64,000 bases of DNA. Origin: Nocardia terrae (GTDB lineage: Bacteria > Actinomycetota > Actinomycetes > Mycobacteriales > Mycobacteriaceae). Under the pieces are notes generated by a model, which worked only from the letters and a program-made list of their open reading frames with translations, ran no database searches and was not told the origin of the DNA. Each line of letters begins with the position of its first letter. Position 1 is the first letter of the stretch. Positions 17,757-25,952 of this stretch are shown here, one piece after another. The position numbers and the translations under genes were made by a program. The stretch lies in the NCBI RefSeq assembly GCF_009760405.1, contig NZ_WRPP01000015.1:98429-162428 (forward strand), given 5' to 3'.

Positions 17757-18650
17757 ATGTCCGACGTGTCCATCGGTCTCTCGGCGGATTCCCTGCCCGC
17801 GGGTCCCGTCGACAACCTGCTGCCGCAGCTTGTCGAACACCTGCGGCAGAACCGCACCGAACTGCGCGAGGAGTGGGCCCGCCGCATCACCGATGCCCAG
17901 CTGCTGACCGCTATGACCCCCGAGGAAATCTTCTCGGAAGCCACCTCCGTCTACGACAACTACGTCGAGGTACTCGAGACCGGTAGCGTCGAAGCCCTGC
18001 AGACCTACGCGCGCGACCTTTCCGAACGCATCATCCCCCGGGGCGTCGAGACCGACGAGGTCGTCGGCATCGTGCTCCTGCTGCGAGACGTGCTGGCGCG
18101 CAGCCTCTTCGAGAAGTACCAGTCCGACTTCGAGCTGCTCAAGCTCGTGCTCGACGCCTACGAACCGGCCGCCAACCGCATCGCCAACACCGTGTCGGTG
18201 TCCTTCGTCCAGGAGCGCGAGCGCGTCATCCGCCAGCAGCAGGAGGCGATTCGCGAGCTGTCGACGCCGGTGCTGCAGGTGCGCGAGCAGCTGCTCATCC
18301 TGCCCATCATCGGTGTGCTGGACTCCCAGCGCGCCCGTCAGCTGACCGAGCAGTTGCTGCGCGCCATTCGCGCCAACCGCGCCAAGGTCGTCGTCATCGA
18401 TATCACCGGTGTGCCCGCGATCGACTCCACGGTGGCCAACCACCTCGTGCAGACCGTCGACGCGTCCGGCCTCATGGGCGCCAATGTCATCATTACCGGC
18501 CTGTCGTCGGAGATCGCGCTTACCCTTGTCACCATCGGCCTGGATCTGTCGAAGATGAATGCCGTCGGTGACCTCCAGGGTGGCATCGAGGAAGCGGAGC
18601 GTTTGCTCGGCTACGAGGTGTCGCGCGTCACCGATCGCGACGGACGGTAA
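17757..18650 (+). CDS. rsbR: RsbR-type stressosome sensor/scaffold protein
   Basis: 297 residues. Residues about 20-160 form the RsbRD-type helical or globin-like N-terminal sensor domain; a linker rich in Glu/Arg/Gln follows, then a STAS domain (about 175-285) with VVVIDITGVPAIDSTVANHL. The Ser/Thr pair in IDST lies where RsbRA of Bacillus carries phosphothreonine 205. RsbR proteins form with RsbS the large stressosome shell that holds the kinase RsbT. It is the first gene of the operon, right behind SigF-like promoter sequences. No haem-binding histidine was checked, so the signal sensed is unknown. Confidence 0.9.
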   Translation: MSDVSIGLSADSLPAGPVDNLLPQLVEHLRQNRTELREEWARRITDAQLLTAMTPEEIFSEATSVYDNYVEVLETGSVEALQTYARDLSERIIPRGVETDEVVGIVLLLRDVLARSLFEKYQSDFELLKLVLDAYEPAANRIANTVSVSFVQERERVIRQQQEAIRELSTPVLQVREQLLILPIIGVLDSQRARQLTEQLLRAIRANRAKVVVIDITGVPAIDSTVANHLVQTVDASGLMGANVIITGLSSEIALTLVTIGLDLSKMNAVGDLQGGIEEAERLLGYEVSRVTDRDGR

Positions 18651-18664
18651 TCAGGGCGGGGCAG

Positions 18665-19054
18665 ATGCCGGTACCCATCCTCAAACAAGGCACATATCTG
18701 ATCGCGTCGGTGCAGTCAGCGCTCACCGACGCCGATACCGAACGCCTGCAAGACGATTTGATGACCTACGTCAGCAGGTACCGTGCCCAGGGCATCATCG
18801 TCGATGTCACCGCAATCGACGTAATGGACTCCTTTGCCGCCAGATCGCTGCGTACCATCGCCCACATGACCAAGCTGCGCGGGGCGGAAACGGTCATTGT
18901 GGGCCTGCAACCCGAAGTCGCTTTCGCCATGGTGCAATTGGGACTTACCTTCGAGGACATGCACACCGCGCTGGATCTCGAAGAGGGTCTGTCGTGGCTG
19001 AACAAGAAGACCCAGAGTCGCAGCCAACGAGACGGTCGTGATCGTGGCCGCTGA
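18665..19054 (+). CDS. rsbS: RsbS-type single-STAS antagonist
   Basis: 129 residues, one STAS domain. The phosphorylation site sequence DVMDSFAARSL puts Ser56 where Bacillus RsbS has Ser59. RsbS with RsbR forms the stressosome core and sequesters RsbT until RsbT phosphorylates it under stress. The C-terminus is a basic tail (SRSQRDGRDRGR) beyond the normal family length, part of which results from overlap with rsbT. The start of the gene is 14 bp after rsbR. Confidence 0.93.
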   Translation: MPVPILKQGTYLIASVQSALTDADTERLQDDLMTYVSRYRAQGIIVDVTAIDVMDSFAARSLRTIAHMTKLRGAETVIVGLQPEVAFAMVQLGLTFEDMHTALDLEEGLSWLNKKTQSRSQRDGRDRGR

Positions 19055-19457
19055 CGACGTGGTGATCGCGGTGAACGTGTCCAACGACATCGTGACCGCT
19101 CGGCAAGCGGGGCTGGAGTTGGCTGCCAAACTCGGCTTCTCGCTCTCCGATCGCACCATGATCGCGACGGCCATTTCCGAAGTGGCGCGCAATATCACGA
19201 GTTATGCGGGCACCGGGGAGATCCTCCTGGGCGTCCAGGATCGCGACGGCCGGCGCTCGATGGTGGTGCAGGCCAAGGACAATGGGCCCGGCATTCCAGA
19301 CATTCCACGCGCCATGGAGGACGGCTTCTCCACCGGACGCGGTCTGGGACTGGGCCTTCCGGGCGCCAAGCGCCTGATGGACGGCATGCTGATCACTTCC
19401 CAGCCGGGGCACGGCACGCTCGTCGAAATGTGGAAGTGGGTGCCCACCGGTGCGTGA
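19038..19457 (+). CDS. rsbT: RsbT-type serine kinase / switch protein
   Basis: 139 residues from GTG 19038 (GTG 19044 is equally possible). A GHKL-type ATPase fold with SEVARNITSYAGTGE (N-box), KDNGPGIPD (G1) and STGRGLGLGLPGAKRLMD (G2). In the family it phosphorylates RsbS and RsbR and, once released, binds and activates the RsbU N-terminal domain. It overlaps rsbS at its start and rsbX at its end, so the stoichiometric partners are made by coupled translation. Confidence 0.94.
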   Translation: MIVAADDVVIAVNVSNDIVTARQAGLELAAKLGFSLSDRTMIATAISEVARNITSYAGTGEILLGVQDRDGRRSMVVQAKDNGPGIPDIPRAMEDGFSTGRGLGLGLPGAKRLMDGMLITSQPGHGTLVEMWKWVPTGA

Positions 19458-20103
19458 GGACGGTTTCATCGGCGCGGTCGAGTGGGCCGTCGCCGGTCGC
19501 GCACTACCCGGGCAACGAGTTTCGGGTGACCGGTCGGTCGTTCTGGATGCGGGCGGCGGCTCGGTGCTCTTCGCCGTGCTCGACGGCCTGGGCCACGGCG
19601 CGGCCGCCGCGGACGCCTCGGATCGGGCCGCGCAGGTGTTGTCCGAGAACCGCGCCGAGCCACTGGATGTGCTGTTGCTGCTGTGCCATCGGGCCATGTC
19701 CGACACGCGCGGCGCGGCGGTCTCGCTGGCGCTGTTCGACTCTCGCGACCGCGTGCACTGGCTCGGCGTCGGCAATGTCGAATCCCGCATCGTCGCAGCC
19801 GCTCCCGGCAAACCGGCCGTTCGGGCCACGGCCTTGCTCTCGGGCGGGATCGTCGGCTATCTGCTGCCGCCGAACCTGCAGCCGCAGACCGTGCCGGTGC
19901 GTCCCGGCGATCTGCTGCTGATGTCGACCGACGGCATCACCAGCAATTTCACCGACTCCATCGACCTGGGCAAGCCCACCGCGGAGATCACCTCCGAGAT
20001 CCTGGCACGCCACGCCAAGGACACCGACGACTCGCTCGTGCTGGCCGCCCGGCATCGCGGGCATTCCCATTCCTCCCAGCCGATTCCGACGGTGAAGCCA
20101 TGA
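19450..20103 (+). CDS. rsbX: RsbX-type PP2C phosphatase
   Basis: 217 residues from GTG 19450, overlapping rsbT by 8 bp. A PP2C/SpoIIE-like fold with GDRSVVLDAGGG, VLDGLGHGAAAADAS (metal-binding Asp) and MSTDGITSNF. RsbX removes phosphate from RsbS and RsbR and so resets the stressosome after stress. The C-terminus is a short His/Ser-rich tail (RHRGHSHSSQP). Its stop codon overlaps an ATG of a seven-codon mini-ORF (20100-20120) whose end overlaps the start of the next gene. Confidence 0.88.
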   Translation: MREDGFIGAVEWAVAGRALPGQRVSGDRSVVLDAGGGSVLFAVLDGLGHGAAAADASDRAAQVLSENRAEPLDVLLLLCHRAMSDTRGAAVSLALFDSRDRVHWLGVGNVESRIVAAAPGKPAVRATALLSGGIVGYLLPPNLQPQTVPVRPGDLLLMSTDGITSNFTDSIDLGKPTAEITSEILARHAKDTDDSLVLAARHRGHSHSSQPIPTVKP

Positions 20104-20116
20104 GTGAGACAACGGC

Positions 20117-22411
20117 GTGAGTGCGGTACTGGCCGCTTTCCGCGAGGCGTACGCCGCCGCGCTACGGCTGCACCTGCGCGCACCCAACCAGAACACCCTC
20201 GCCGAAGGCTACGAGCTCGGACGGCGCGCGCTGGTCGAGGGCGTGAGCATTCTCGATCTCACCGAACACCACTTCCGGCTGCTCGAACACGACGGCATCA
20301 TGCCCGCGCCCGACGGCACCGACCGCTCCGAGGCGGCGCTGGAATTCCTGCTGCAGACCATGGCGGCACTGGACGTGGCCACCCGCGGCTTCCTCGACGG
20401 CACCCGCCGCTACGAGCAACAGCGTTCACGGGCAGACGATCTCGAAGGCCGCGACGCCTTCCGCACCGCGCTGGTGGAGTCGCTGCAGGACGGATTCTTC
20501 GTCGTCGACTCCCAAGGCACGCTGATCGAGGTGAATTCGGCGTTCGGCGCGCTGACCGGCTATGGGCCCGACGGCATTCCGTACGCGCTCCCCCACCCGT
20601 GGACCGCGCCCGAGGCGCCGCGCTACCCGGACCTGGGCACCGATGCCGCCCGCTTCGTCATGCCCATCCGCCACCGGGACGGGCGGCGGCTGTGGCTGGC
20701 GGTCTCGACCAGCTCACTGGTGAAACCCGAGGACGGCGAACGCATTTTCGTCGGCACGCTGCGCGACGTCACCGCCGAGCACGACGCGCAGGCCCGCGAC
20801 CAGGCGGTGTCGCGGCTGGCCACCGAGGTGGGCGCGGCCACCAGCGTGGTCGAGGTGCTCACCGTCGGTCTCGAGGAGCTGCGGCGGGCGGTCGGGGCCG
20901 AGGCGGCGGTCGTCTCGGTCTGGCCCAACCGGCACACCGGGCCGGAACTCTATGTCTCCGAAGACAACCCGTACACCGGCGCGGGCGTCGCACCCCACGA
21001 CACCCAGCCGATTCCGCTGCCCGGGCACGACAACGGCCGCGAGTCCCGGCAGGTGCTCGACGCGCGGGCGCGGGCCTTACTGGATCGTGCTCGGCTGCAG
21101 CCCGGCCGGACCATGTTCGCCATCCCGGAAGGGGTGACCAGTTCCGAGGGCATCGTCGCGCCGCTGGGCGAGAGCGGCGACTCGGCGCTGTGGCTGCGTT
21201 TCGCCGCGCCCCGCGTGATCACTCCCGGTGACTGGGCGCTGTTCTCGCTGCTGGTCGGGCATCTGAGCCTGGCCGTGCAGCGCGCACGGAACTTCGATCA
21301 GGCCCGCTCCACCTCGCTGACCCTGCAGCGCGCCATGCTCGGGCCGATCGAACTGCCGCCGCGCTTCGCGGTGCACTACGAGCCCGCGCTGCCGCCGCTC
21401 GAGATCGGCGGCGACTGGTACGACGTGGTCCGCCTCGAGGACGGCACCATCGGCGTGGTCGTCGGCGACTGCGTCGGCCGTGGCCTGTCCGCCGCCGTCG
21501 TCATGGGCCAATTGCGCACCGCCGCACGGGCACTGCTGCTGCGCGGCGCGGGCCCGGCACAGTTGCTGGCCGAACTCGACACCGTCGCCTCCCGCATTCC
21601 CGGAGCCATGTGCACCACGGTGTGCGCGGCCATCCTGGACCCCGTGCGCGGATTGGTGCGCTACTCCAATGCCGGGCACATGCCGCCGGTCCTCGCCGAA
21701 CCCGGCAAACGCGGGCGGCTGCTCGAGGGCGGTCGCGCGTTTCCCTTGGCCACCTTCGATATTCCGCGCCGCCCCGAGGCCACCACCGCCATGGCCCCCG
21801 GCTCCACGCTGGTGTTGTTCACCGACGGCCTGGTCGAACAGCGCAATGTGGACATCGCCGACCGCTTCGACGAACTGGGCGACGAATTGGCCCGCGTCGC
21901 CGCGCAATTGCCGCGCGAGGTCGCCGATTCGGTGCTCTCACGGCTGCGGCCCGCGGGCGGCTACGACGACGACGTCGCCATGGTCGTCTACCGGCAGCCG
22001 CCCAAGACCCTGCGCCTGGAGGTGCCCGCCGAAGCCCGTGAGCTGTCCGGTCTTCGGCGCGCCCTGCGCACCTGGCTCTCGGCGGCCGCGGTCCCGCACG
22101 ACACGGCCGTGGACCTGGTGTCGGCCGCGAACGAGGCCTGCAGCAACAGCATCGAGCACGCGTACCTCGGCAGCGAGCCCGGCCGCGTCCGCCTCACCGC
22201 GGACTGCGGCGTGGACACCCTGACCATCGAGGTGAGCGATACCGGCGCCTGGCGGCCGCTGCCGGCGGATCCGGGCCATCGCGGGCGCGGCATCGCCATG
22301 ATGCGCGCGCTCACCGATCATCTCGACATCGACTCCTCCGGACCGGGCACCCGGGTACGGATGTCGGTGCGACTACTGGCCGTTTCATTTTCAGCGGCCG
22401 GGCGCATGTGA
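20117..22411 (+). CDS. RsbU-type PP2C phosphatase fused to PAS, GAF and an RsbW-like kinase domain
   Basis: 764 residues. Residues about 1-85 resemble the RsbU N-terminal domain that binds RsbT (FREAYAAALRLHLRAPNQNT, then ELGRRALVEGVSILDL). A PAS domain (about 115-225) and a GAF-like domain (about 230-400) follow. The SpoIIE/PP2C domain (about 410-630) has EIGGDWYDVVRL, VVGDCVGRGLSAA, NAGHMPP and GGYDDDVAMVV. The last 130 residues are a GHKL anti-sigma kinase domain with SAANEACSNSIEHAY, VSDTGAW and GHRGRGIAMMRALTD. So RsbU-like phosphatase and RsbW-like kinase, opposing activities toward an antagonist of the RsbV type, are joined in one chain. The GTG start gives no long leader. Confidence 0.92.
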   Translation: MSAVLAAFREAYAAALRLHLRAPNQNTLAEGYELGRRALVEGVSILDLTEHHFRLLEHDGIMPAPDGTDRSEAALEFLLQTMAALDVATRGFLDGTRRYEQQRSRADDLEGRDAFRTALVESLQDGFFVVDSQGTLIEVNSAFGALTGYGPDGIPYALPHPWTAPEAPRYPDLGTDAARFVMPIRHRDGRRLWLAVSTSSLVKPEDGERIFVGTLRDVTAEHDAQARDQAVSRLATEVGAATSVVEVLTVGLEELRRAVGAEAAVVSVWPNRHTGPELYVSEDNPYTGAGVAPHDTQPIPLPGHDNGRESRQVLDARARALLDRARLQPGRTMFAIPEGVTSSEGIVAPLGESGDSALWLRFAAPRVITPGDWALFSLLVGHLSLAVQRARNFDQARSTSLTLQRAMLGPIELPPRFAVHYEPALPPLEIGGDWYDVVRLEDGTIGVVVGDCVGRGLSAAVVMGQLRTAARALLLRGAGPAQLLAELDTVASRIPGAMCTTVCAAILDPVRGLVRYSNAGHMPPVLAEPGKRGRLLEGGRAFPLATFDIPRRPEATTAMAPGSTLVLFTDGLVEQRNVDIADRFDELGDELARVAAQLPREVADSVLSRLRPAGGYDDDVAMVVYRQPPKTLRLEVPAEARELSGLRRALRTWLSAAAVPHDTAVDLVSAANEACSNSIEHAYLGSEPGRVRLTADCGVDTLTIEVSDTGAWRPLPADPGHRGRGIAMMRALTDHLDIDSSGPGTRVRMSVRLLAVSFSAAGRM

Positions 22412-22548
22412 ATTCGGGCCCGCCGGCGCACCCGCGGCGGGCGGTTTCGGAATCCTCCGAAAGAGTGCGGTAGCTGGGAGTTTCGCTATAACGCCGACTA
22501 CCGAACCAATACCGATCTGGCAGACGATGCAGCACGAACGGACGGATC

Positions 22549-22938
22549 ATGGCAGATTTAACAAACGTGACCAACACTTCCGGAGACGGCTATCCCTTCG
22601 CCGAGTCGATGACCACCTCGGTCACCCAGCACGACACGGCAACCGTGCTCACCGTGGCCGGTGAGGTCGATCTGGCGACGGCCCCCGCACTCGAGAACGC
22701 GATAGACGCGGCCCTGACCGCCAAACCCGCCGCCTTGGTGATCGACCTGTCCGAGGTGAGCTTCCTGGCCTCGGCGGGCATGGCGACCCTGGTCGCCGTG
22801 CACAAGCGGGCCGGTGACACCCGCATCGCGGTGGTCGCCGACGGGCCCGCCACCAGCCGCCAGCTCAAGATGACCAGCCTGGACCAAGTGTTCTCGCTGC
22901 ACTCCACGCTGGATCAGGCGCTGTCCGCGCTGGGCTGA
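22549..22938 (+). CDS. rsbV: Anti-sigma factor antagonist (RsbV-like STAS)
   Basis: 129 residues with a STAS domain: TVLTVAGEVDLATAPALE, then LVIDLSEVSFLASAGMATL where Ser in LAS is the usual phosphoacceptor. It is the expected substrate of both the phosphatase and kinase domains of the upstream protein. When dephosphorylated it would bind the anti-sigma kinase and free a sigma factor. The first 20 residues are a polar extension. It is separated from the previous gene by 137 bp and has its own terminator downstream, so it may be transcribed separately. Confidence 0.9.
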   Translation: MADLTNVTNTSGDGYPFAESMTTSVTQHDTATVLTVAGEVDLATAPALENAIDAALTAKPAALVIDLSEVSFLASAGMATLVAVHKRAGDTRIAVVADGPATSRQLKMTSLDQVFSLHSTLDQALSALG

Positions 22939-22945
22939 AAGACCT

Positions 22946-22982
22946 ATCCCCGGCCCGGCACTTGTCGGACCGGGGATTTTTC
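22946..22982 (+). terminator. Rho-independent terminator after rsbV
   Basis: ATCCCCGG-C-CCG pairs with CGG-A-CCGGGGAT across an 8-nt loop, followed by five T residues. It starts 7 bp after the rsbV stop codon. Confidence 0.9.
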
Positions 22983-23122
22983 TGCCGCAGCAACTGATCT
23001 CGTAAGCTCCGGGTAACTCGTCGGGGACGACCAGAATCGGTTCGGCACCCAACCGCCGGCACGCGTGCGTGATCGGCAACGGCTCTCAGCCGGGCGCCGA
23101 AGTCACGGGGAGGCGGGGGAGC

Positions 23123-24160
23123 TCAGATCAGCTCGCGCAGCTGCTCGATGAGCTTCACGCGCTCGGCCGGGGTGGCGGCCATCGGGACCACGTTCAGGGC
23201 CGTGACACCGGCCTCCTTGAACGCGGCGACACGCTCCTTGACGAAGCCCGCCGAACCGATCAGGCAGACATCGCGCACCAGATCGTCCGGAACGGCCTTG
23301 GCGGCGGCGTCCTTCTCGCCCTTCAGATACAGCTCCTGGATGCGGTCGGCCTCCGCGCCGTAGCCGTACTTGGTGGCCAGGGTGTGGTAGAAGTTCTTGC
23401 CCTTCGCGCCCATGCCGCCGATGTAGAGGGCCAGGTGCGGCTTGACCCATTCGCGCAGGCCCTCGACATTGTCGCCGATGGCCAGCGCCGGTCCGGCGAA
23501 GATCTCGAGGTCGCCGCGGGCCGGATCACGCTTGGCCAGACCGGCTTTCACCGATTCGCCCCACACCGAGTCGGCCTTCTCCGGCAGGAAGAAGATCGGC
23601 TGCCAGCCCTCGGCCAGCTCGGCGGCCAGCTCGACGTTCTTCGGGCCGAGCGCGGCCAGCAGCACCGGGATGTTCTCGCGCACAGGGTGATTGATCAGCT
23701 TGAGCGGCTTGCCCAGGCCGGTGCCCTTACCCTCGGGCAGCGGCACCTGGTAGTACTTGCCGTTGTATTCGAGCTTCTCGCGCTTCCACACCTTGCGGCA
23801 GATCTCGAGCGCCTCGCGGGTGCGACCGATCGGGGCATCGTAGGGCACGCCGTGGAAGCCCTCGATCACCTGCGGGCCCGAGGCGCCCAGGCCCAGGATG
23901 AAGCGGCCGTCGGAGACGTAGTCCAGGCCCGCCGCGGTCATGGCGGTCAGGGTGGGCGTGCGGGTGTAGAGCTGCAGGATGCCGGAAGCCAGCTGCACCC
24001 GTTCGGTCTTCGCGGCCAGGTAGCCGAGCGCGCTCACCGCGTCGAACGAGTACGCCTCGGGCACGAACACGATGTCGAGGCCGGCCCGCTCGAGGTCGGC
24101 GACCTCGGCGGCGATCTCCTTGAAGCCGTCGGTGTAATTGATCGACAGTCCGATACGCAT
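23123..24160 (-). CDS. LLM-class F420-dependent oxidoreductase
   Basis: 345 residues of the luciferase-like TIM barrel. Typical marks are VFVPEAYSFDAVSALGYLAA near the N-terminus, ILQLYTRTPTLTAMTAAGLD, SDGRFILGLGASGPQVIEG (LGxGxSGP) and the C-terminal AGVTALNVVPMA. The family uses F420H2 (sometimes FMN) to reduce varied substrates. Such proteins are abundant in Nocardia and Mycobacterium and the substrate cannot be read from the sequence. It is divergent from the cyclohydrolase-family gene with 124 bp between the starts. Confidence 0.9.
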   Translation of the reverse strand: MRIGLSINYTDGFKEIAAEVADLERAGLDIVFVPEAYSFDAVSALGYLAAKTERVQLASGILQLYTRTPTLTAMTAAGLDYVSDGRFILGLGASGPQVIEGFHGVPYDAPIGRTREALEICRKVWKREKLEYNGKYYQVPLPEGKGTGLGKPLKLINHPVRENIPVLLAALGPKNVELAAELAEGWQPIFFLPEKADSVWGESVKAGLAKRDPARGDLEIFAGPALAIGDNVEGLREWVKPHLALYIGGMGAKGKNFYHTLATKYGYGAEADRIQELYLKGEKDAAAKAVPDDLVRDVCLIGSAGFVKERVAAFKEAGVTALNVVPMAATPAERVKLIEQLRELI

Positions 24161-24284
24161 GCCCGGACCTTACCCAACTAATTGAATAGGTCGGCGGGTG
24201 GGTTGCCTCACCGGGCCTCGCGGTCGCTAGGGTAGGCGGCGAAATCACTCGAATTCCCGGTACTGCCAACGGAGGCCATCACTC

Positions 24285-24923
24285 ATGACTCAGGACGCCA
24301 CCAGCTTCGGTGACTCGACACTGCGGGGGTACCTGGATGAGCTGGCCGCCAAGGTGCCCGCCCCCGGCGGCGGCGCGGTCGCCGCGCTGCACGCGGCCCA
24401 GGGCGCGGCGCTGGTGGCCATGGTCGCGCGCTACACCACCCGCGCCAAGGACGCCGACAACCGCCCGGTGATCGACCGCATCATCGCCGCCGCCGACGCC
24501 GCCCGCGAACGCTCACTGGCGCTGGCCGACGCCGACGCCGCGGCCTTCACCGGTGTCGGCAACGCCTACAAGCTGCCCAAGGAGACCGAGACCGAGCAGG
24601 CCGCCCGCGCCGAGGCCATCACCGCCGCCCTCCTGCAGGCCGCCCGCGTGCCCGCCGCCGTGGTCGCCGAGGCCGACGAAATCGTCTCCCTCGCAACCGA
24701 ACTGCTGCCCATCGGCAACCCGAACGTGGTCACCGACATCGGCGCGGCCGCCGACTGCGCCCGCTCGGCCGCAGGCAGCTCGCAACTGAACATCGCCATC
24801 AACGTCGCTTCCCTCGACGGCACGGCCGGCGCCGAATTCGCCCCCGTGCTGAAGCAGATCGAGGAAGTCATCGCCCGCGCCGACGCCCTGCACAACGACG
24901 TGGTCGCGGCCATCACCCGCTGA
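24285..24923 (+). CDS. Cyclodeaminase/cyclohydrolase family protein (FchA-like)
   Basis: 212 residues with GGAGG upstream of the ATG. The protein is all helical with KVPAPGGGAVAALHAAQGAALVAM at the N-terminus, the conserved PGGGSxAA motif, and VPxxxxE/N-type helices later. This family includes methenyltetrahydrofolate cyclohydrolase FchA and the cyclodeaminase domain of FTCD. It could open methenyl-THF to formyl-THF. It is of special interest here because the FolD nearby (25947-26795) lacks the catalytic lysine needed for that step. No glutamate formiminotransferase gene is adjacent. Confidence 0.85.
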   Translation: MTQDATSFGDSTLRGYLDELAAKVPAPGGGAVAALHAAQGAALVAMVARYTTRAKDADNRPVIDRIIAAADAARERSLALADADAAAFTGVGNAYKLPKETETEQAARAEAITAALLQAARVPAAVVAEADEIVSLATELLPIGNPNVVTDIGAAADCARSAAGSSQLNIAINVASLDGTAGAEFAPVLKQIEEVIARADALHNDVVAAITR

Positions 24924-24942
24924 GTAGACGAAACAGTCTGCC

Positions 24943-24982
24943 CTGTACCCCGTTCCGTTATGGAGCGGGGTACAGCCCTTTT
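24943..24982 (+). terminator. Terminator after the cyclohydrolase-family gene
   Basis: CTGTACCCCG at 24943-24952 pairs perfectly with CGGGGTACAG at 24966-24975, followed by CCCTTTT. Confidence 0.88.
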
Positions 24983-25127
24983 CAGGGCCACTACCTGGCG
25001 ACACGAACTTTCGCATAGCGCCCACGCCGTGACAATGGTTACGAACCGGGAACATTTCCGAATGGGACAGATGATCAAGTCATAGGCTGAGGAACCCAGG
25101 CCCACACCCTCTCGAAGGGATGGAACG

Positions 25128-25874
25128 ATGCGGAAAGCGATTCGCTATCTGTTCGTCGCAAGCTTCGTCGCGGCGGCAGCCGCTTTCGGAACCGGAGCCG
25201 CCGGTGCGGCAGTGACGGCGCCGAGTCTCCCAGCGGTACAGGCGATCACGCCGAGTTCAGGTCAGAAGGTCGGCATCGCGGCCCCGGTGACCATCCAGTT
25301 CGCGTCCGCGGTCACCGATCGTGCGAAGGCCGAGCGCACGGTCGATGTCCGGGCCGGGAATTCCCTCGCCGGACACTTCACCTGGCTCGACGACCGGCAA
25401 TTGATGTGGCAGGCCGATAAATTCCTGCCCGTCTCGTCGCCGATCACAGTCCTCGCCGGACGCCAGACCCTCAAGTTCGAGACCAATGGCGGCACCACCG
25501 CCGACGCGGACATGTCGGCGCACACGTTCACCGTGTGGATCAACGGCGTCGCGCGCACCATGCCCGCCTCCATGGGCAAACCGGGGCGTGAGACGCCGGT
25601 CGGCACCTTCCCGGTGCTGTCACGCGAGCGCTCGGTCACCTTCGACTCCCGCACCATCGGTATCCCGCTGAGCGATCCCGAGGGCTACCTGATCACCGGC
25701 GAGTTCGCCGAGCGGCTCACCTGGGGTGGCGTGTACGTCCACTCCGCGCCATGGTCGGTCGATTCGCAGGGCAATGCGAACGTCAGCCACGGCTGCATCA
25801 ACCTCGCCCCGGCCGACGCCGAGTGGTACTACGACAACGTCTCCATCGGAGACCCCGTCACCACCCATTGGTGA
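25128..25874 (+). CDS. L,D-transpeptidase with N-terminal Ig-like domain
   Basis: 248 residues. A signal peptide (1-28, cleavage after GAAGAA) leads into an Ig-like domain (about 40-125: ITPSSGQKVGIAAPVTIQFA, then FTWLDDRQLMW) and a YkuD catalytic domain (about 130-248). The active-site motif runs from YVHSAPWSV to SHGCINLAPADA with catalytic Cys and the upstream His. It makes 3-3 peptidoglycan cross-links outside the membrane, as Ldt enzymes of mycobacteria do. GAAGGGATGG lies before the ATG. A strong terminator follows. Confidence 0.94.
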   Translation: MRKAIRYLFVASFVAAAAAFGTGAAGAAVTAPSLPAVQAITPSSGQKVGIAAPVTIQFASAVTDRAKAERTVDVRAGNSLAGHFTWLDDRQLMWQADKFLPVSSPITVLAGRQTLKFETNGGTTADADMSAHTFTVWINGVARTMPASMGKPGRETPVGTFPVLSRERSVTFDSRTIGIPLSDPEGYLITGEFAERLTWGGVYVHSAPWSVDSQGNANVSHGCINLAPADAEWYYDNVSIGDPVTTHW

Positions 25875-25882
25875 ATTCACCA

Positions 25883-25914
25883 AAAAGGGCTCCCACCATG
25901 GTGGGAGCCCTTTT
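25883..25914. terminator. Bidirectional terminator between ldt and folD
   Basis: A perfect 32-bp palindrome with arms AAAAGGGCTCCCACCA and its complement; A-run on one side and T-run on the other, so it can end transcription from both convergent genes. Confidence 0.95.
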
Positions 25915-25952
25915 CTCGACAGCGGTCAGCGAGTTCTCGACAGCGGTCAGCG
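25913..25952. repeat. 19-bp direct repeat with 21-bp period
   Basis: The 19-mer starting TTCTCGACAGCGG occurs at 25913-25931 and 25934-25952. The second copy covers the folD stop codon. It is probably a small slippage duplication. Confidence 0.9.

Noticed and set aside
22444..22473. SigF-like GTTT with CGGTAG upstream of rsbV
   Set aside because: The spacing is 20 bp, outside the usual 15-17, and the -10 part matches poorly.
25913..25952. Direct repeat at the folD end as an attachment site
   Set aside because: Only two adjacent copies, no integrase or tRNA near; small slippage is enough to explain it.
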